This document shows positions 25,320 to 34,730 of a stretch of 64,000 bases of DNA, in pieces. Numbering within the stretch: position 1 is the first letter of the stretch; every line of letters starts with the position of its first letter. A model generated the notes under the pieces. That model had not been told where the DNA came from and did not search any database. It was given only the letters and a program-made list of their open reading frames with translations. A program made the translations under genes and the position numbers. The stretch is from assembly GCF_003044065.1 (NCBI RefSeq), contig NZ_PZJJ01000004.1, forward strand, positions 1 to 64,000, in the 5' to 3' direction. Source of the stretch: Alkalicoccus saliphilus. Its GTDB lineage: Bacteria; Bacillota; Bacilli; Bacillales; Salisediminibacteriaceae.

Positions 25320-25455
25320 ATCCCGCATAAGAAATAAATTAAACCGGTCAATTTTCACACGCTTTTATTCTGCCCTGCCGGCAAAATGAAAAAATGCCCT
25401 TTCGTCCGGCAGGTGGAGAAATAAAAAACGCACCTGCCCGGATCTTTGACAGAGG

Positions 25456-25487
25456 TAAAAAAAGACCGGTGGTGTACCGGCCTGGTC
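25456..25487 (-). terminator. Terminator of the ltaE-ytqA-ytqB operon
   Basis: On the minus strand CCGGT-ACACC-ACCGG with flanking pairs is followed by CTTTTTTT, just after the ytqB stop at 25494. Confidence 0.75.
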
Positions 25488-25493
25488 GTTCTG

Positions 25494-26048
25494 TTACTTC
25501 TTTTCAATAATCAGGAGAAACGGAGGAGAATTTTTCTGGTTAATAAACTGGTACTGGAGGACCTGGAATTTTTTCTGGGAAAGTGCTTCTGAGAAAGCAA
25601 GCAGGCGGTCTTTTTCCACTTTTCCTTCAGTATGGCCGTGATAGACGGCGAGTACTATTCTGCCGCCTTTTTTCAGTCTTTTCAACAATCCTTCCAAAGC
25701 CATGATAGTTGTATCCGGAGTCGTCGTCACTGTTTTGTCGCTCCCGGGAAGGTAGCCGAGGTTAAAAACGGCAGCATCGATCACCTCTTCCTGAATATAG
25801 TGAAGAGCGTGTTCGTGGCCGGAGACGATAATTTCCGCTTCCGCTCCAGCGTTTTTCAGACGGAAGGCGGTGTTATCGACTGCCTGCTGCTGAATATCGA
25901 AGCTGTATACTTTTCCTTCCGGCCCGGTACAGCCGGTTAAAAAAAGCGTGTCGTACCCGTTGCCGGCCGTAGCATCCACCGCAGTTCCGCCCTCTGGTAT
26001 TACTTCTTTCAGAAACGTCCGGGCCTGTTCAAGAATTCCTGGAAGCAT
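25494..26048 (-). CDS. ytqB: Class I SAM-dependent methyltransferase (YtqB)
   Basis: A 184-residue Rossmann methyltransferase with motif I VDATAGNGYDT (24-34), an acidic residue after SFDIQQQAVD, and VFNLGYLPGSDKTVTT as motif IV. This fits the YtqB/rRNA-methylase group. The open frame goes up to 26126, but ATG 26048 follows AAGGAGG and gives the family N-terminus MLPGILEQARTFL. Its first 20 nt overlap the end of ytqA, indicating translational coupling. The RNA target is not established here. Confidence 0.88.
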   Translation of the reverse strand: MLPGILEQARTFLKEVIPEGGTAVDATAGNGYDTLFLTGCTGPEGKVYSFDIQQQAVDNTAFRLKNAGAEAEIIVSGHEHALHYIQEEVIDAAVFNLGYLPGSDKTVTTTPDTTIMALEGLLKRLKKGGRIVLAVYHGHTEGKVEKDRLLAFSEALSQKKFQVLQYQFINQKNSPPFLLIIEKK

Positions 26049-27003
26049 AGATATCCTCCTTTGCAGCGGCATGATAAAATTTCCCCTGCCAGCTTCCCCG
26101 CCGCTGAAGCTCCTCGTCAATACCATTTAAAGCATTCCATTTATGAGAGCTCCACATCGGTCCGATCAGCAGCTCAGCCGGGCCGTCTCCTGTCAGACGG
26201 TGAACAGACATGTCCGGTGGAAGAATTTCCAGCTGATCACAGACGATTTGGATATAATCCTCCAGTTTCATTAAATCCACGAGTCCTTTTTCGTACTGTT
26301 TAACCATCGCCGTCTTCTTCAGCAGATGAAGCAGATGGATTTTAATGCCCTGAACGTCGAGGCGGGAAACTTCTTCTGCAGTCTGGAGCATCATCTGGTG
26401 GTCTTCCAGCGGCAGGCCGTTAATAATATGGCTGCAGACGCGGATGCCGTGTCTGCGGAGTTTTTGAACTCCTTCCTTATAACAGGCAAAATCGTGGGCG
26501 CGGTTGATCAGTTCTCCTGTGTTATCATGCGCTGTCTGAAGCCCGAGTTCCACCCACAGGTAGGTTCTTTCATTCAGTTCTGCAAGATATTCAACGACAT
26601 CGTCAGGAAGGCAGTCAGGCCGCGTGGCGATGGACAAGCCGACGACCCCTTCCTGGGCGAGAATGACCTCGAACTTTTCCCGCAGTTCTTCCACAGGGGC
26701 GTACGTATTCGTATACGCCTGAAAATAGCCGATGTATTTAGCATTTTTCCATTTTCGGTGCATCCGGTCTTTTACATCGTGGAACTGGGTCACAAGATCA
26801 TCGGCGCGTCTTCCGGCAAAATCTCCGGAGCCCCGGACACTGCAGAATGTGCAGCCGCCGTGGGCCACTGTTCCGTCCCGGTTTGGACAGTCAAAGCCGC
26901 CGTCAATCGGTATTTTCATCACTTTCTCCCCGAAATGTTCTTTCAGCTCACGGTTCCAGGAATAATAACGTTTTTCCCCAAAATGGTCCGGTATGTTATT
27001 CAT
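26029..27003 (-). CDS. ytqA: Radical SAM protein of the YtqA (TIGR01212) family
   Basis: A 324-residue radical SAM enzyme. The iron-sulfur cysteines are Cys39, Cys51 and Cys54 in FDCPNRDGTVAHGGCTFC, with the wider C-x11-C-x2-C spacing of this family. IATRPDCLPDD, ELGLQTAHDNT and SHIINGLPLEDHQMML continue the barrel. Its ATG directly follows the ltaE stop codon and its end overlaps ytqB. The pairing of a radical SAM protein with a methyltransferase is conserved in Bacillus, but the product modified is not evident from the sequence. Confidence 0.9.
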   Translation of the reverse strand: MNNIPDHFGEKRYYSWNRELKEHFGEKVMKIPIDGGFDCPNRDGTVAHGGCTFCSVRGSGDFAGRRADDLVTQFHDVKDRMHRKWKNAKYIGYFQAYTNTYAPVEELREKFEVILAQEGVVGLSIATRPDCLPDDVVEYLAELNERTYLWVELGLQTAHDNTGELINRAHDFACYKEGVQKLRRHGIRVCSHIINGLPLEDHQMMLQTAEEVSRLDVQGIKIHLLHLLKKTAMVKQYEKGLVDLMKLEDYIQIVCDQLEILPPDMSVHRLTGDGPAELLIGPMWSSHKWNALNGIDEELQRRGSWQGKFYHAAAKEDIYASRNS

Positions 27004-28038
27004 TTAAATTTCTTCCTTTCCCGGGAGTCCTCGGAGGATGCTGACTACTTCTTCAATATCTTCATAACTGACATCGGCGTTTGTCGTAAAACGAAGAGCC
27101 TTTGGTTTGTATTGAATAATGGCAGTCCCTTCTGCCGCAAGGAGGTCCACCCATTCGGCGGCGGAGCGGGCTGAAGTATCAGTATCAGCGACGATTATAT
27201 TCGTTTCGACAGAGTGACGGATAGTCAGGTCTGTGTATTCATGAATGGCTTCAGCCAGGCGGCGGGCGTGGAGATGGTCTTCTTTCAGACGAGCCCTGCG
27301 CTCCTGAAGCGCATAAAGTCCGGGAGCGGCGATAACTCCGGCCTGCCGCATACCGCCGCCGAGCATTTTACGTTTTTTTCTGGCGGTGCGGATAAAAGAA
27401 CTGCTGCCGGCAAGAACAGATCCGACAGGGGCTCCGAGCCCTTTGGAAAGACAGAACTGTACGCTGTCTGCAAACGCTGCAATTTCTGAAGCTTCCACCT
27501 GGAGAGCTTCCGCAGCGTTAAACAGACGGGCGCCGTCCATATGGACAGGGAGGCCGTAGTCATCTGCTGTTTCTTTTACCTGCTTCAGATAATCGAGTGG
27601 AAGGACGGCACCGCCTCCGCGGTTGTGTGTGTTTTCCAGCCAGATCAGTCCGGTTTCCGGATAGTGCACATCCTCCGGCCGGATGGCCGCTTTTAACGTT
27701 TCTATATTAATAACGCCGTTTTGATGGGGGAGTGTGCGTGACTGCAGACCGGCAAAAGCAGAAATAGCTGCTCCTTCATAAACGAAAACATGAGCTTCGT
27801 CATCCATGATAACTTCCTGGCCGGGACGGCAGTGTGTAAGAAGGGCAGCCTGATTCCCCTGTGTACCGCTTGTAGTAAACAGGGCTGCTTCTTTACCGAG
27901 CAGGCGGGCAGCGTAATTTTCCAGCTCGTTTACAGTAGGGTCCTCTCCGAACACATCATCACCAACATCGGCTTCTGACATCAGCCGGCGCATCATATCA
28001 TCCGGTTTTGTAACGGTGTCACTACGCAGATCTATCAT
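27004..28038 (-). CDS. ltaE: Low-specificity L-threonine aldolase
   Basis: A 344-residue fold-type I PLP enzyme cleaving threonine or allo-threonine to glycine and acetaldehyde. IDLRSDTVTKP (2-12), DVFGEDPTVNELE, LENTHNRGGGAV, HMDGARLFNAA and the PLP lysine Lys199 in FCLSKGLGAPVGS are all typical. ATG 28038 is chosen over the longer frame (28065) because it gives the standard MIDLRSDTV start and has AAGGAAG before it. It is the first gene of the unit with ytqA and ytqB. Confidence 0.93.
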   Translation of the reverse strand: MIDLRSDTVTKPDDMMRRLMSEADVGDDVFGEDPTVNELENYAARLLGKEAALFTTSGTQGNQAALLTHCRPGQEVIMDDEAHVFVYEGAAISAFAGLQSRTLPHQNGVINIETLKAAIRPEDVHYPETGLIWLENTHNRGGGAVLPLDYLKQVKETADDYGLPVHMDGARLFNAAEALQVEASEIAAFADSVQFCLSKGLGAPVGSVLAGSSSFIRTARKKRKMLGGGMRQAGVIAAPGLYALQERRARLKEDHLHARRLAEAIHEYTDLTIRHSVETNIIVADTDTSARSAAEWVDLLAAEGTAIIQYKPKALRFTTNADVSYEDIEEVVSILRGLPGKEEI

Positions 28039-28182
28039 AAAAGAATCTTCCTTTCTCCAGAACACGTAATTTTATCTTAGTTTTATCGTACCATGAGCAG
28101 AGCTGGAGAGAAATGGTTGCTGGAAGACTTCGCATCGGGTACTATTTGTTTTGGAAACCGAAATACATAAAGGGGGACTCAT

Positions 28183-28761
28183 ATGCCCAGGGCGGTCTGG
28201 ATTCTCGTTATCGGTATGACGATTAATATTACAGGGGCATCGTTTCTCTGGCCTCTGAACACTATTTATATTTCACAGGAACTCGGCCGGTCGCTGACAG
28301 CAGCAGGAGCGGTTCTCACGATAAATGCACTCGCAGGTGTCGCGGGTAACCTGCTGGGTGGAAGGCTGTTTGATTTAATAGGAGGCTTCCGTACAATTAT
28401 GTCGGGTGTCATCATTGCTATGGCGAGTGCCTTCACCCTCGCCGCCTTGCATGAATCTTTTACAGCCTATGTTCTCTGCCTCATTGCTCTTGGATTTGGG
28501 GGAGGGATGATGATTCCGTGCATGTATGCGCTGGCCGGATCCGTCTGGCCGGAAGGCGGCCGGCGGCCGTTTAACGCCATGTATGTTTCGCAGAACGTCG
28601 GCGTGGCCGTCGGGGCTGCCTCCGGGGGAATGCTCGCAGGATTCCGGTTCGACTATGTATTTATCGGAAACGGTTTGATGTATACAGCTTTCTTTTTTCT
28701 CGCCCTTTTTTATTTCCGGAATTTCCAGGGACATGGGGGGCCGGCCCGCTGGAACCCGTGA
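28183..28761 (+). CDS. yttB: MFS transporter, N-terminal half (YttB-like, split gene)
   Basis: A 192-residue half-transporter with six hydrophobic segments and the MFS motif-A-like loop GNLLGGRLFDLIGGFRT (about residues 56-72). It ends in RNFQGHGGPARWNP just after a run of six G (28735-28740), and its TGA overlaps a GTG that opens the second half. One base added in the G run would join both into a normal MFS protein of about 396 residues. GGGG precedes the ATG. Its position before leuS matches B. subtilis yttB. Confidence 0.75.
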   Translation: MPRAVWILVIGMTINITGASFLWPLNTIYISQELGRSLTAAGAVLTINALAGVAGNLLGGRLFDLIGGFRTIMSGVIIAMASAFTLAALHESFTAYVLCLIALGFGGGMMIPCMYALAGSVWPEGGRRPFNAMYVSQNVGVAVGAASGGMLAGFRFDYVFIGNGLMYTAFFFLALFYFRNFQGHGGPARWNP

Positions 28762-29372
28762 AAGGTACCGAAGAGAAAAAAGAGCACCTCCGGCGTTTTA
28801 GAGCACTCGGACTTCTCTGTGCCGGCTTTTTAATCAGCTGGATTGCCTACGCTCAGTGGGCATCGACTATAGCGGCCTACACGCAGGAGCTCGGTATCCC
28901 TCTTTCCTATTACAGTCTTCTCTGGACGATTAACGGGGCAATGATCGTATTCTGCCAGCCGCTTATACGGCTGTTTATCAACCGATGGGTGAAGACGTTA
29001 AAGGCACAGATTTATACCGGGACAGCTGTATTTGCCGGTGCTTTTACCGTCCTCTCCCAATCAGAAACCTTTGCCTGGTTCGCAGCAGCAATGATTATCC
29101 TCACTATTGGTGAAATGTTTGTATGGCCCGCGGTGCCGACGATCGCGCATAAACTGGCTCCGGAAGGAAAAGCCGGTTTTTATCAGGGAATTGTGAACAG
29201 CATTGCTACAGGTGGAAGAATGATCGGGCCGTTATTCGGAGGAATGATGGCTGATGTTTTTGGGATGCAGGTATTGTTTTATACTATTGTTCTGTTGTTT
29301 ATTATTCCCTTTATTATGACAAAAATTTTCGACCGCGGGGTACCGCAGATGGACTTTTCCCGGAGTGCTTGA
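28758..29372 (+). CDS. yttB: MFS transporter, C-terminal half (YttB-like, split gene)
   Basis: A 204-residue second half with six hydrophobic segments, starting VKGTEEKKEHLRRF and containing the C-domain motif KLAPEGKAGFYQGIVNS and GRMIGPLFGGMMAD. The GTG at 28758 overlaps the first-half stop as GTGA, which would allow translational coupling, but no good ribosome site is visible. It is either a true two-piece transporter, a recent one-base deletion in a G run, or a base-calling error. Its stop codon lies within the -35 element of the leuS leader promoter. Confidence 0.7.
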   Translation: MKGTEEKKEHLRRFRALGLLCAGFLISWIAYAQWASTIAAYTQELGIPLSYYSLLWTINGAMIVFCQPLIRLFINRWVKTLKAQIYTGTAVFAGAFTVLSQSETFAWFAAAMIILTIGEMFVWPAVPTIAHKLAPEGKAGFYQGIVNSIATGGRMIGPLFGGMMADVFGMQVLFYTIVLLFIIPFIMTKIFDRGVPQMDFSRSA

Positions 29373-29397
29373 CATGCAGCTGTCCGGTGCATACAAT
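29369..29397 (+). promoter_or_regulatory. SigA promoter of the leuS leader
   Basis: TTGACA (29369-29374), 17 nt spacer, TACAAT (29392-29397). The -35 box overlaps the stop codon of the preceding MFS frame. Confidence 0.8.
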
Positions 29398-29407
29398 AAT
29401 TACGATA

Positions 29408-29660
29408 CATGCCTAAAGAAAATCAATGACAAAGAAGAGGATTAGTAGCAGCATAAGTGTCTGACAGAGAGTTAACCCCGGCTGAAAGTTAACGTCACGA
29501 TGCTGTGAACTTACCTCGGAGTTGCGTTTATACGCCGTAATACCGACGTTACCGGTCCTAAGTGGGCACCTTGCTGTTACTGGTGCTAATCGTGGGTGGT
29601 ACCGCGGGAAGGAATCCGACCTCTCGTCCCAACGTTTGTTGGGGTGTGGGGTTTTTTTAT
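29408..29660 (+). ncRNA. T-box leader of leuS, probable CUU (Leu) specifier
   Basis: A T-box riboswitch: a long stem I, then the invariant T-box GGGTGGTACCGCGGG at 29594-29608 and the terminator CGTCCCAAC-GTTT-GTTGGGGTG with a T7 tail (to 29658). In the usual specifier context, GAACTTACC, the triplet CTT (29510-29512) is a leucine codon, which agrees with leuS downstream. Uncharged tRNA-Leu would stabilise the antiterminator and raise expression. Confidence 0.9.
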
Positions 29661-29690
29661 TTACATAAACTGAACAGGGGGTAGTTTGTT

Positions 29691-32108
29691 TTGGCTTTTT
29701 ATCATCAGAAAATTGAAACAAAGTGGCAGAAGTACTGGGAAGAAAATAAAACTTTTAAAACGAAGGAAGATCCGTCGCGGGAAAAGTTTTACGCGCTGGA
29801 TATGTTTCCTTATCCGTCCGGTTCCGGGCTTCACGTCGGGCATCCGGAGGGCTACACAGCAACTGATATTCTTTCCCGAATGAAGCGGATGCAGGGATAT
29901 AACGTGCTTCATCCGATGGGATGGGACGCATTCGGGCTTCCGGCAGAACAATATGCCCTCGATACCGGCAAACATCCGCGGGAATTCACGGAGACAAACA
30001 TTAATAACTTTCGCCGTCAGATTAAAGCACTTGGTTTTTCCTACGACTGGGACCGGGAAATCAATACGACAGACGAAAACTATTACAAGTGGACCCAGTG
30101 GATTTTCATCCAGCTGTATAATGAAGGGCTTGCGTATGTTGATGAAGTGGCTGTTAACTGGTGCCCGGCTCTTGGAACGGTACTTGCCAATGAGGAAGTT
30201 ATTGATGGCGTAAGTGAACGGGGAGGCCACCCGGTGGAACGCCGTCCGATGAAGCAGTGGATGCTCAAAATCACTGCCTACGCCGACCGGCTTCTGGAAG
30301 ATCTGGAGGAACTCGACTGGCCGGAGTCCATCAAGGATATGCAGCGTAACTGGATCGGCCGTTCGGAAGGGGCGGATGTTTCGTTTGAACTAAAAGGTAC
30401 GGGCGAAGAAATCACTGTCTTTACGACGCGGCCGGATACGCTTTACGGAGCTTCTTATCTTGTGCTTGCACCGGAACACACCCTGGTGGATAAAGTGACA
30501 TCCGGGGAGCAGAAGGAAGCAGTGGAAACATACCGCACGCAGGTAGCGACGAAGAGCGATCTGGAGCGGACGGAGCTTTCGAAAGAAAAAACCGGGGTGT
30601 TTACCGGTGGATGGGCCGTTCACCCGGTCACCGGGGAAGAAGTGCCGGTATGGATTGCGGACTACGTGCTTGCCAGCTATGGTACAGGAGCTATTATGGC
30701 TGTTCCTGGACACGACGAGCGCGACTACGAATTTGCCCAGGCATTCGGCCTGCCGATTGTAGAAGTCGTTTCCGGGGGAGACCTCGGTCAGGATGCTTAC
30801 AGCGGAGATGGACCACACGTCAACTCCGGTTTTTTAAACGGCATGAACAATGAAGAAGCAATTACTGCTATGTGTGACTGGCTGGAGAAAAACGGTAAAG
30901 GAAAGCGGCAGATCACTTACCGGCTGCGGGACTGGCTTTTCAGTCGTCAGCGCTACTGGGGGGAGCCGATCCCGGTCATTCACTGGGAAGATGGAACAAT
31001 GCAGCCTCTTCCGGAAGAAGAACTGCCGCTGACTCTGCCGGAGATGGAAGAATTCAAGCCGTCCGGCACCGGTGAATCCCCGCTTGCCAATAACGAGGAC
31101 TGGCTTACCGTGACCGATCCGAAAACTGGTATGAAAGGACGCCGTGAAACAAATACGATGCCCCAGTGGGCGGGCAGCTGCTGGTATTATCTGCGGTATA
31201 TCGATCCTCATAACGACAAGCAGCTCGCAGATCCCCAGAAGCTGAAAGACTGGCTTCCAGTGGATATTTATATCGGCGGGGCTGAGCACGCCGTGCTGCA
31301 TCTCCTGTATGCACGTTTCTGGCACAAAGTGCTTTACGACATCGGAGTTGTACCGACGAAAGAGCCTTTTCAGAAGCTGTACAACCAGGGAATGATTCTT
31401 GGGGAAAACAACGAAAAGATGAGTAAGTCGAAAGGGAATGTTGTAAATCCGGACGACATTATGAAGACCCACGGAGCAGATACGCTCCGACTGTACGAAA
31501 TGTTCATGGGACCACTCGATGCGTCTATCGCCTGGAGTGAAAATGGACTGGACGGTGCGCGGCGTTTCCTTGACCGGGTGTGGCGCATGATGGTGAATGA
31601 AGACGGAGCTCTTAAAGAGGTTGTTTTTGACGGCCAGGGGACTGACCAGATGACCCTCACATATCACCAGACGGTCAAGAAAGTGACCGACGACTTTGAA
31701 GCGCTGCGTTTTAACACGGGAATTTCTCAGCTGATGGTATTCGTAAACGAAGCCTACAAGCAGGAAAAACTGTCCCGGAGCCACCTTGAAGGATTCTTGA
31801 AGCTTTTGTCCCCGGTTGCACCTCACGTAAGTGAAGAGCTGTGGAGCAAGCTTGGACACGAAGCGTCGATTGCTTATGCGACATGGCCTGTGCACGATGA
31901 ATCCTGGCTTACGGAAGATGAAGTTGAAATTGTTATTCAGGTGAACGGCAAGGTCCGTTCAAAAATGAATATTTCCAAGGAAGCTTCCAAAGAAGATATG
32001 GAAGAAACTGCGCTGAACAATGAGCAGGTAAAAGAAAGTGTGGAAGGAAAAACAATTCGAAAGGTCATAGCCGTACCAGGCAGACTCGTTAATATTGTAG
32101 CTAATTAA
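29691..32108 (+). CDS. leuS: Leucyl-tRNA synthetase
   Basis: An 805-residue class I synthetase. The HIGH-type motif is in [16 protein letters not shown] (about 40-55), the CP1 editing domain with [19 protein letters not shown] is near 245-265, and the KMSKS loop is in [13 protein letters not shown] (about 574-586). The TTG start at 29691 follows AGGGGG and gives the normal [12 protein letters not shown]. Length and order of domains are those of bacterial LeuS. Confidence 0.97.
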   Translation: MAFYHQKIETKWQKYWEENKTFKTKEDPSREKFYALDMFPYPSGSGLHVGHPEGYTATDILSRMKRMQGYNVLHPMGWDAFGLPAEQYALDTGKHPREFTETNINNFRRQIKALGFSYDWDREINTTDENYYKWTQWIFIQLYNEGLAYVDEVAVNWCPALGTVLANEEVIDGVSERGGHPVERRPMKQWMLKITAYADRLLEDLEELDWPESIKDMQRNWIGRSEGADVSFELKGTGEEITVFTTRPDTLYGASYLVLAPEHTLVDKVTSGEQKEAVETYRTQVATKSDLERTELSKEKTGVFTGGWAVHPVTGEEVPVWIADYVLASYGTGAIMAVPGHDERDYEFAQAFGLPIVEVVSGGDLGQDAYSGDGPHVNSGFLNGMNNEEAITAMCDWLEKNGKGKRQITYRLRDWLFSRQRYWGEPIPVIHWEDGTMQPLPEEELPLTLPEMEEFKPSGTGESPLANNEDWLTVTDPKTGMKGRRETNTMPQWAGSCWYYLRYIDPHNDKQLADPQKLKDWLPVDIYIGGAEHAVLHLLYARFWHKVLYDIGVVPTKEPFQKLYNQGMILGENNEKMSKSKGNVVNPDDIMKTHGADTLRLYEMFMGPLDASIAWSENGLDGARRFLDRVWRMMVNEDGALKEVVFDGQGTDQMTLTYHQTVKKVTDDFEALRFNTGISQLMVFVNEAYKQEKLSRSHLEGFLKLLSPVAPHVSEELWSKLGHEASIAYATWPVHDESWLTEDEVEIVIQVNGKVRSKMNISKEASKEDMEETALNNEQVKESVEGKTIRKVIAVPGRLVNIVAN

Positions 32109-32111
32109 ATG

Positions 32112-32148
32112 AAGCAGTCCGGGATTTATTCCGGGCTGTTTTTTTTAT
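32112..32148 (+). terminator. Terminator of leuS
   Basis: AGCAGTCCGG pairs with CCGGGCTGTT around an AT-rich loop and is followed by TTTTTTT. Confidence 0.88.
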
Positions 32149-32378
32149 GTACTTGAGAAAACTGTGATAGGTAATCAATGAAGCGGAGAAAAACTATTTT
32201 ATTCTGCAGGGAGTTGTTATGAGTGCGGTTTTAATCAATCTGTTCCGCAAAAGAAGGAAGGACTATTTTCCTGATAGGAAATTTTCATTTATTTCATACA
32301 AGGATTAGTTACACATATTTCGGGAATAGTCGTCAGTAGTCGGATCAAAGCAACTTGTTAAATAGGAGGAATGTTACC

Positions 32379-33431
32379 ATGAATATATTAATTACCTCGG
32401 CGGCAAGAAGAATTGATTTTGTACGCTTTTTTCAGGAAGCCTACAAAAAGCTGGATATTAGAGGAGAAGTTATTGCAGCAGATCCGGAATACAATGCTCC
32501 ATCTCTGCAGCAGGCGGATATAAGTTACGTTATACCAAAGCACACGGACCCGGACTACGTGGATGAAATTCTGGCAATCTGCCGGAGCCACGACGTCCGC
32601 GGGATTGTACCGGTTAATGACCTGGAAATTTCAAAGCTGGCTGAAAATAAGGAGAAATTCAGCCGGGCGGGTATTTCTGTTTTCGCATCGTCACCTGATA
32701 TTGTAGAAATAATCCGGGATAAAGGAAAGTATGAAAAGCATCTCGGTAACTTTGGGGTACAGGTGCCGCGTACATTTATAGACCTGGAGGAAGCAAAAGA
32801 AGCGGTGCAGCGGGGGGAAGCCTCGCTTCCTTTTATTATTAAACCAAGAAACGGACAGGCTTCAATTGGAATTCATTTCGCCAATTCTCTGGATGAGCTG
32901 GAAACGGCCTATACTTTTGCAGTCAACGAAATCAAAGAAGAGTCCATTGGAGAAACCGCTCATCAGAAACCGGAAGATAATGTTATTTTTCAGGAAACAG
33001 TGGAAGGCGAAAAATTCAGCCTGGATGTTTTTAATGATTTGAACGGTCAATACCTTACGACGTTCGTCAGAAAGCAGCTGGCTATGAGGGGCGGCGATGT
33101 AGACCGCTGCCTTACTGTAAACGAACCGGCGCTGCTCGAAATCGGCCGGAAAATCGGTGAAAATCTCGGCCATACAGGCTACATTAACACGGATGTTTAT
33201 TATGATGGAACGGGATATTACGTGATTGATATGAATCCACGGATCGGTGGAGGATACAGCTTTTCCCATGAAGCGGGGGCGGACATCCCTTCCGTCATAC
33301 TCGCCCTGCTGGCAGGAAGGGAAGTAAAAGAAGAATGGCTGACAGAAGAAAATGATCTGGAGTTTGCCCGGCACGACGTTGTCGCCCAGATCAATAAAAA
33401 CAAAGCAAAAAAAGTAGAAAAAAGCCTCTGA
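32379..33431 (+). CDS. ATP-grasp ligase-like protein of unknown substrate
   Basis: A 350-residue protein with an N-terminal pre-ATP-grasp Rossmann part (NILITSAARRIDFVRFFQEA) and an ATP-grasp domain. RDKGKYEKHL, LPFIIKPRNGQASIGIHF and the metal-site VIDMNPRIGGGYSFSHEAG are clear, as in CarB-like carboxylate-amine ligases. ATG 32379 after AGGAGG is chosen over an upstream TTG. Such enzymes join a carboxylate to an amine through an acyl phosphate. An M20-family amidohydrolase follows 100 nt downstream on the same strand, which might act on the product or its precursor. Confidence 0.8.
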   Translation: MNILITSAARRIDFVRFFQEAYKKLDIRGEVIAADPEYNAPSLQQADISYVIPKHTDPDYVDEILAICRSHDVRGIVPVNDLEISKLAENKEKFSRAGISVFASSPDIVEIIRDKGKYEKHLGNFGVQVPRTFIDLEEAKEAVQRGEASLPFIIKPRNGQASIGIHFANSLDELETAYTFAVNEIKEESIGETAHQKPEDNVIFQETVEGEKFSLDVFNDLNGQYLTTFVRKQLAMRGGDVDRCLTVNEPALLEIGRKIGENLGHTGYINTDVYYDGTGYYVIDMNPRIGGGYSFSHEAGADIPSVILALLAGREVKEEWLTEENDLEFARHDVVAQINKNKAKKVEKSL

Positions 33432-33530
33432 AAATCTTTCTGAATAGACGTTTAACATGTCGATTCAGCGTGAAAATACACTAGCAGTCACACTAATAAA
33501 CACATCAGTGAACACAAAAGGAGGCTAATC

Positions 33531-34622
33531 ATGGTCAATCCGATTCCTTTACTGGAGGAATTAGTGAAGATTGACAGTTCTACTAAATCAGGTGTCAATA
33601 AAATCATGGATTTTTCTAAAGAATGGCTCGAGCAGAGAGGCCTCGAAGTAAAGAAGCTTGAAAACAATGGATACAGCATGCTCGTCTGTGAAATAGGAAG
33701 CGGAGAAGAAACCATTGTGTTTAATGCTCATCTGGATGTAGTGAACGGAGAGGAGCACCAGTTCACTCCAATTAAAAAAGACGGTAAAATGTACGGACGC
33801 GGCACGGTGGATATGAAGGCCGGAGCGGCAGCAATGATGGAAACAGTTGCCGATCTGCAGAAGGAGAACCTTCCGTGCCGCGTTATGCTTCAAATCGTTC
33901 CTGATGAAGAAACAGGCGGGACTCTGGGAACGAAATATTTAACTGAACAGGGCTATCTTGGCGATTTTATTATCTGTGGTGAACCTACGAATTTCGGTAT
34001 TGCCATCCAATCAAAAGGAGTACTTCAGCTCGACATTGATTTTGAAGGAATTTCCGCCCACGGCAGCAGGCCATGGGAAGGTAAAAATGCGATTCACAAA
34101 GCGATGGATCTGTATGAGCAGATATACAAGCTTCCATTTGCAGAAACAACAGCGCCGCCGGTTTATGGAAAGCCATCGATCAACCTGGCAGCAATAAATG
34201 GCGGAGGGACTTATAATAAAGTACCGAAGGAATGCAGTATGTCACTGGATATACGTTATCTGCCGGACCAGGATGCCCGGGAAATTGTGAAGGAGATTGA
34301 AAGCATTACGGACGGGGAAATTTACGTGCACGACATTGGAGCTCCGGTGCGGACAGAAGAGCATAACCCGTATGTGCAGGATTTGTCCAGGTCGCTGGTT
34401 CAGGAAACAGATCTTGAAAAAGCAAACCTGTACGGACAGCATGGTTCCAACGATGGCAAATTTTTCACGCCATACGGAGGAGCTTCGGTGGAATTCGGTC
34501 CTGCCGGCCACGACTGGCACGGAGAAAAGGAAATGGTGTACATGGATTCAGTAAAGGAATACCAGCGGATTCTTGCAGATTTTGTCCGCACCGTGAAACC
34601 TGCCGCGGTGGGGCTCAAATAG
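33531..34622 (+). CDS. M20-family deacylase (ArgE/DapE type)
   Basis: A 363-residue di-zinc amidohydrolase of the ArgE/DapE/CPG2 group. The ligand motifs FNAHLDVV, YGRGTVDMKAG, PDEETGG (catalytic Glu and ligand Glu) and the late HGSNDGKFFTPYG and FGPAGHDWHGEKE are complete, and the lid domain with SAHGSRPWEG is present. AAAGGAGG precedes the ATG. The family removes acyl groups from amino acids. It might supply the deacetylase missing from the DoeA operon, but it is 24 kb away and that is only a thought. Confidence 0.88.
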   Translation: MVNPIPLLEELVKIDSSTKSGVNKIMDFSKEWLEQRGLEVKKLENNGYSMLVCEIGSGEETIVFNAHLDVVNGEEHQFTPIKKDGKMYGRGTVDMKAGAAAMMETVADLQKENLPCRVMLQIVPDEETGGTLGTKYLTEQGYLGDFIICGEPTNFGIAIQSKGVLQLDIDFEGISAHGSRPWEGKNAIHKAMDLYEQIYKLPFAETTAPPVYGKPSINLAAINGGGTYNKVPKECSMSLDIRYLPDQDAREIVKEIESITDGEIYVHDIGAPVRTEEHNPYVQDLSRSLVQETDLEKANLYGQHGSNDGKFFTPYGGASVEFGPAGHDWHGEKEMVYMDSVKEYQRILADFVRTVKPAAVGLK

Positions 34623-34659
34623 AAAAATATAAAAACCGGACGGTGCTGTTTTTATAAAG

Positions 34660-34700
34660 ATGGGGTACAGGACAAAAAATTGTCCTGTACCCCTTATGCT
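34660..34700. terminator. Bidirectional terminator
   Basis: A perfect 14-bp stem, GGGGTACAGGACAA with TTGTCCTGTACCCC, around AAAA, between the convergent M20 gene and ytfP. Confidence 0.8.
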
Positions 34701-34730
34701 TTTTATATGAAGCGATTCGTTCAAAGCGTT

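Noticed and set aside
28759-28761. TGA between the MFS halves as recoded codon
   Set aside because: The second half is in a different frame, so stop-codon reading would not join them. A base change in the G run explains it better.
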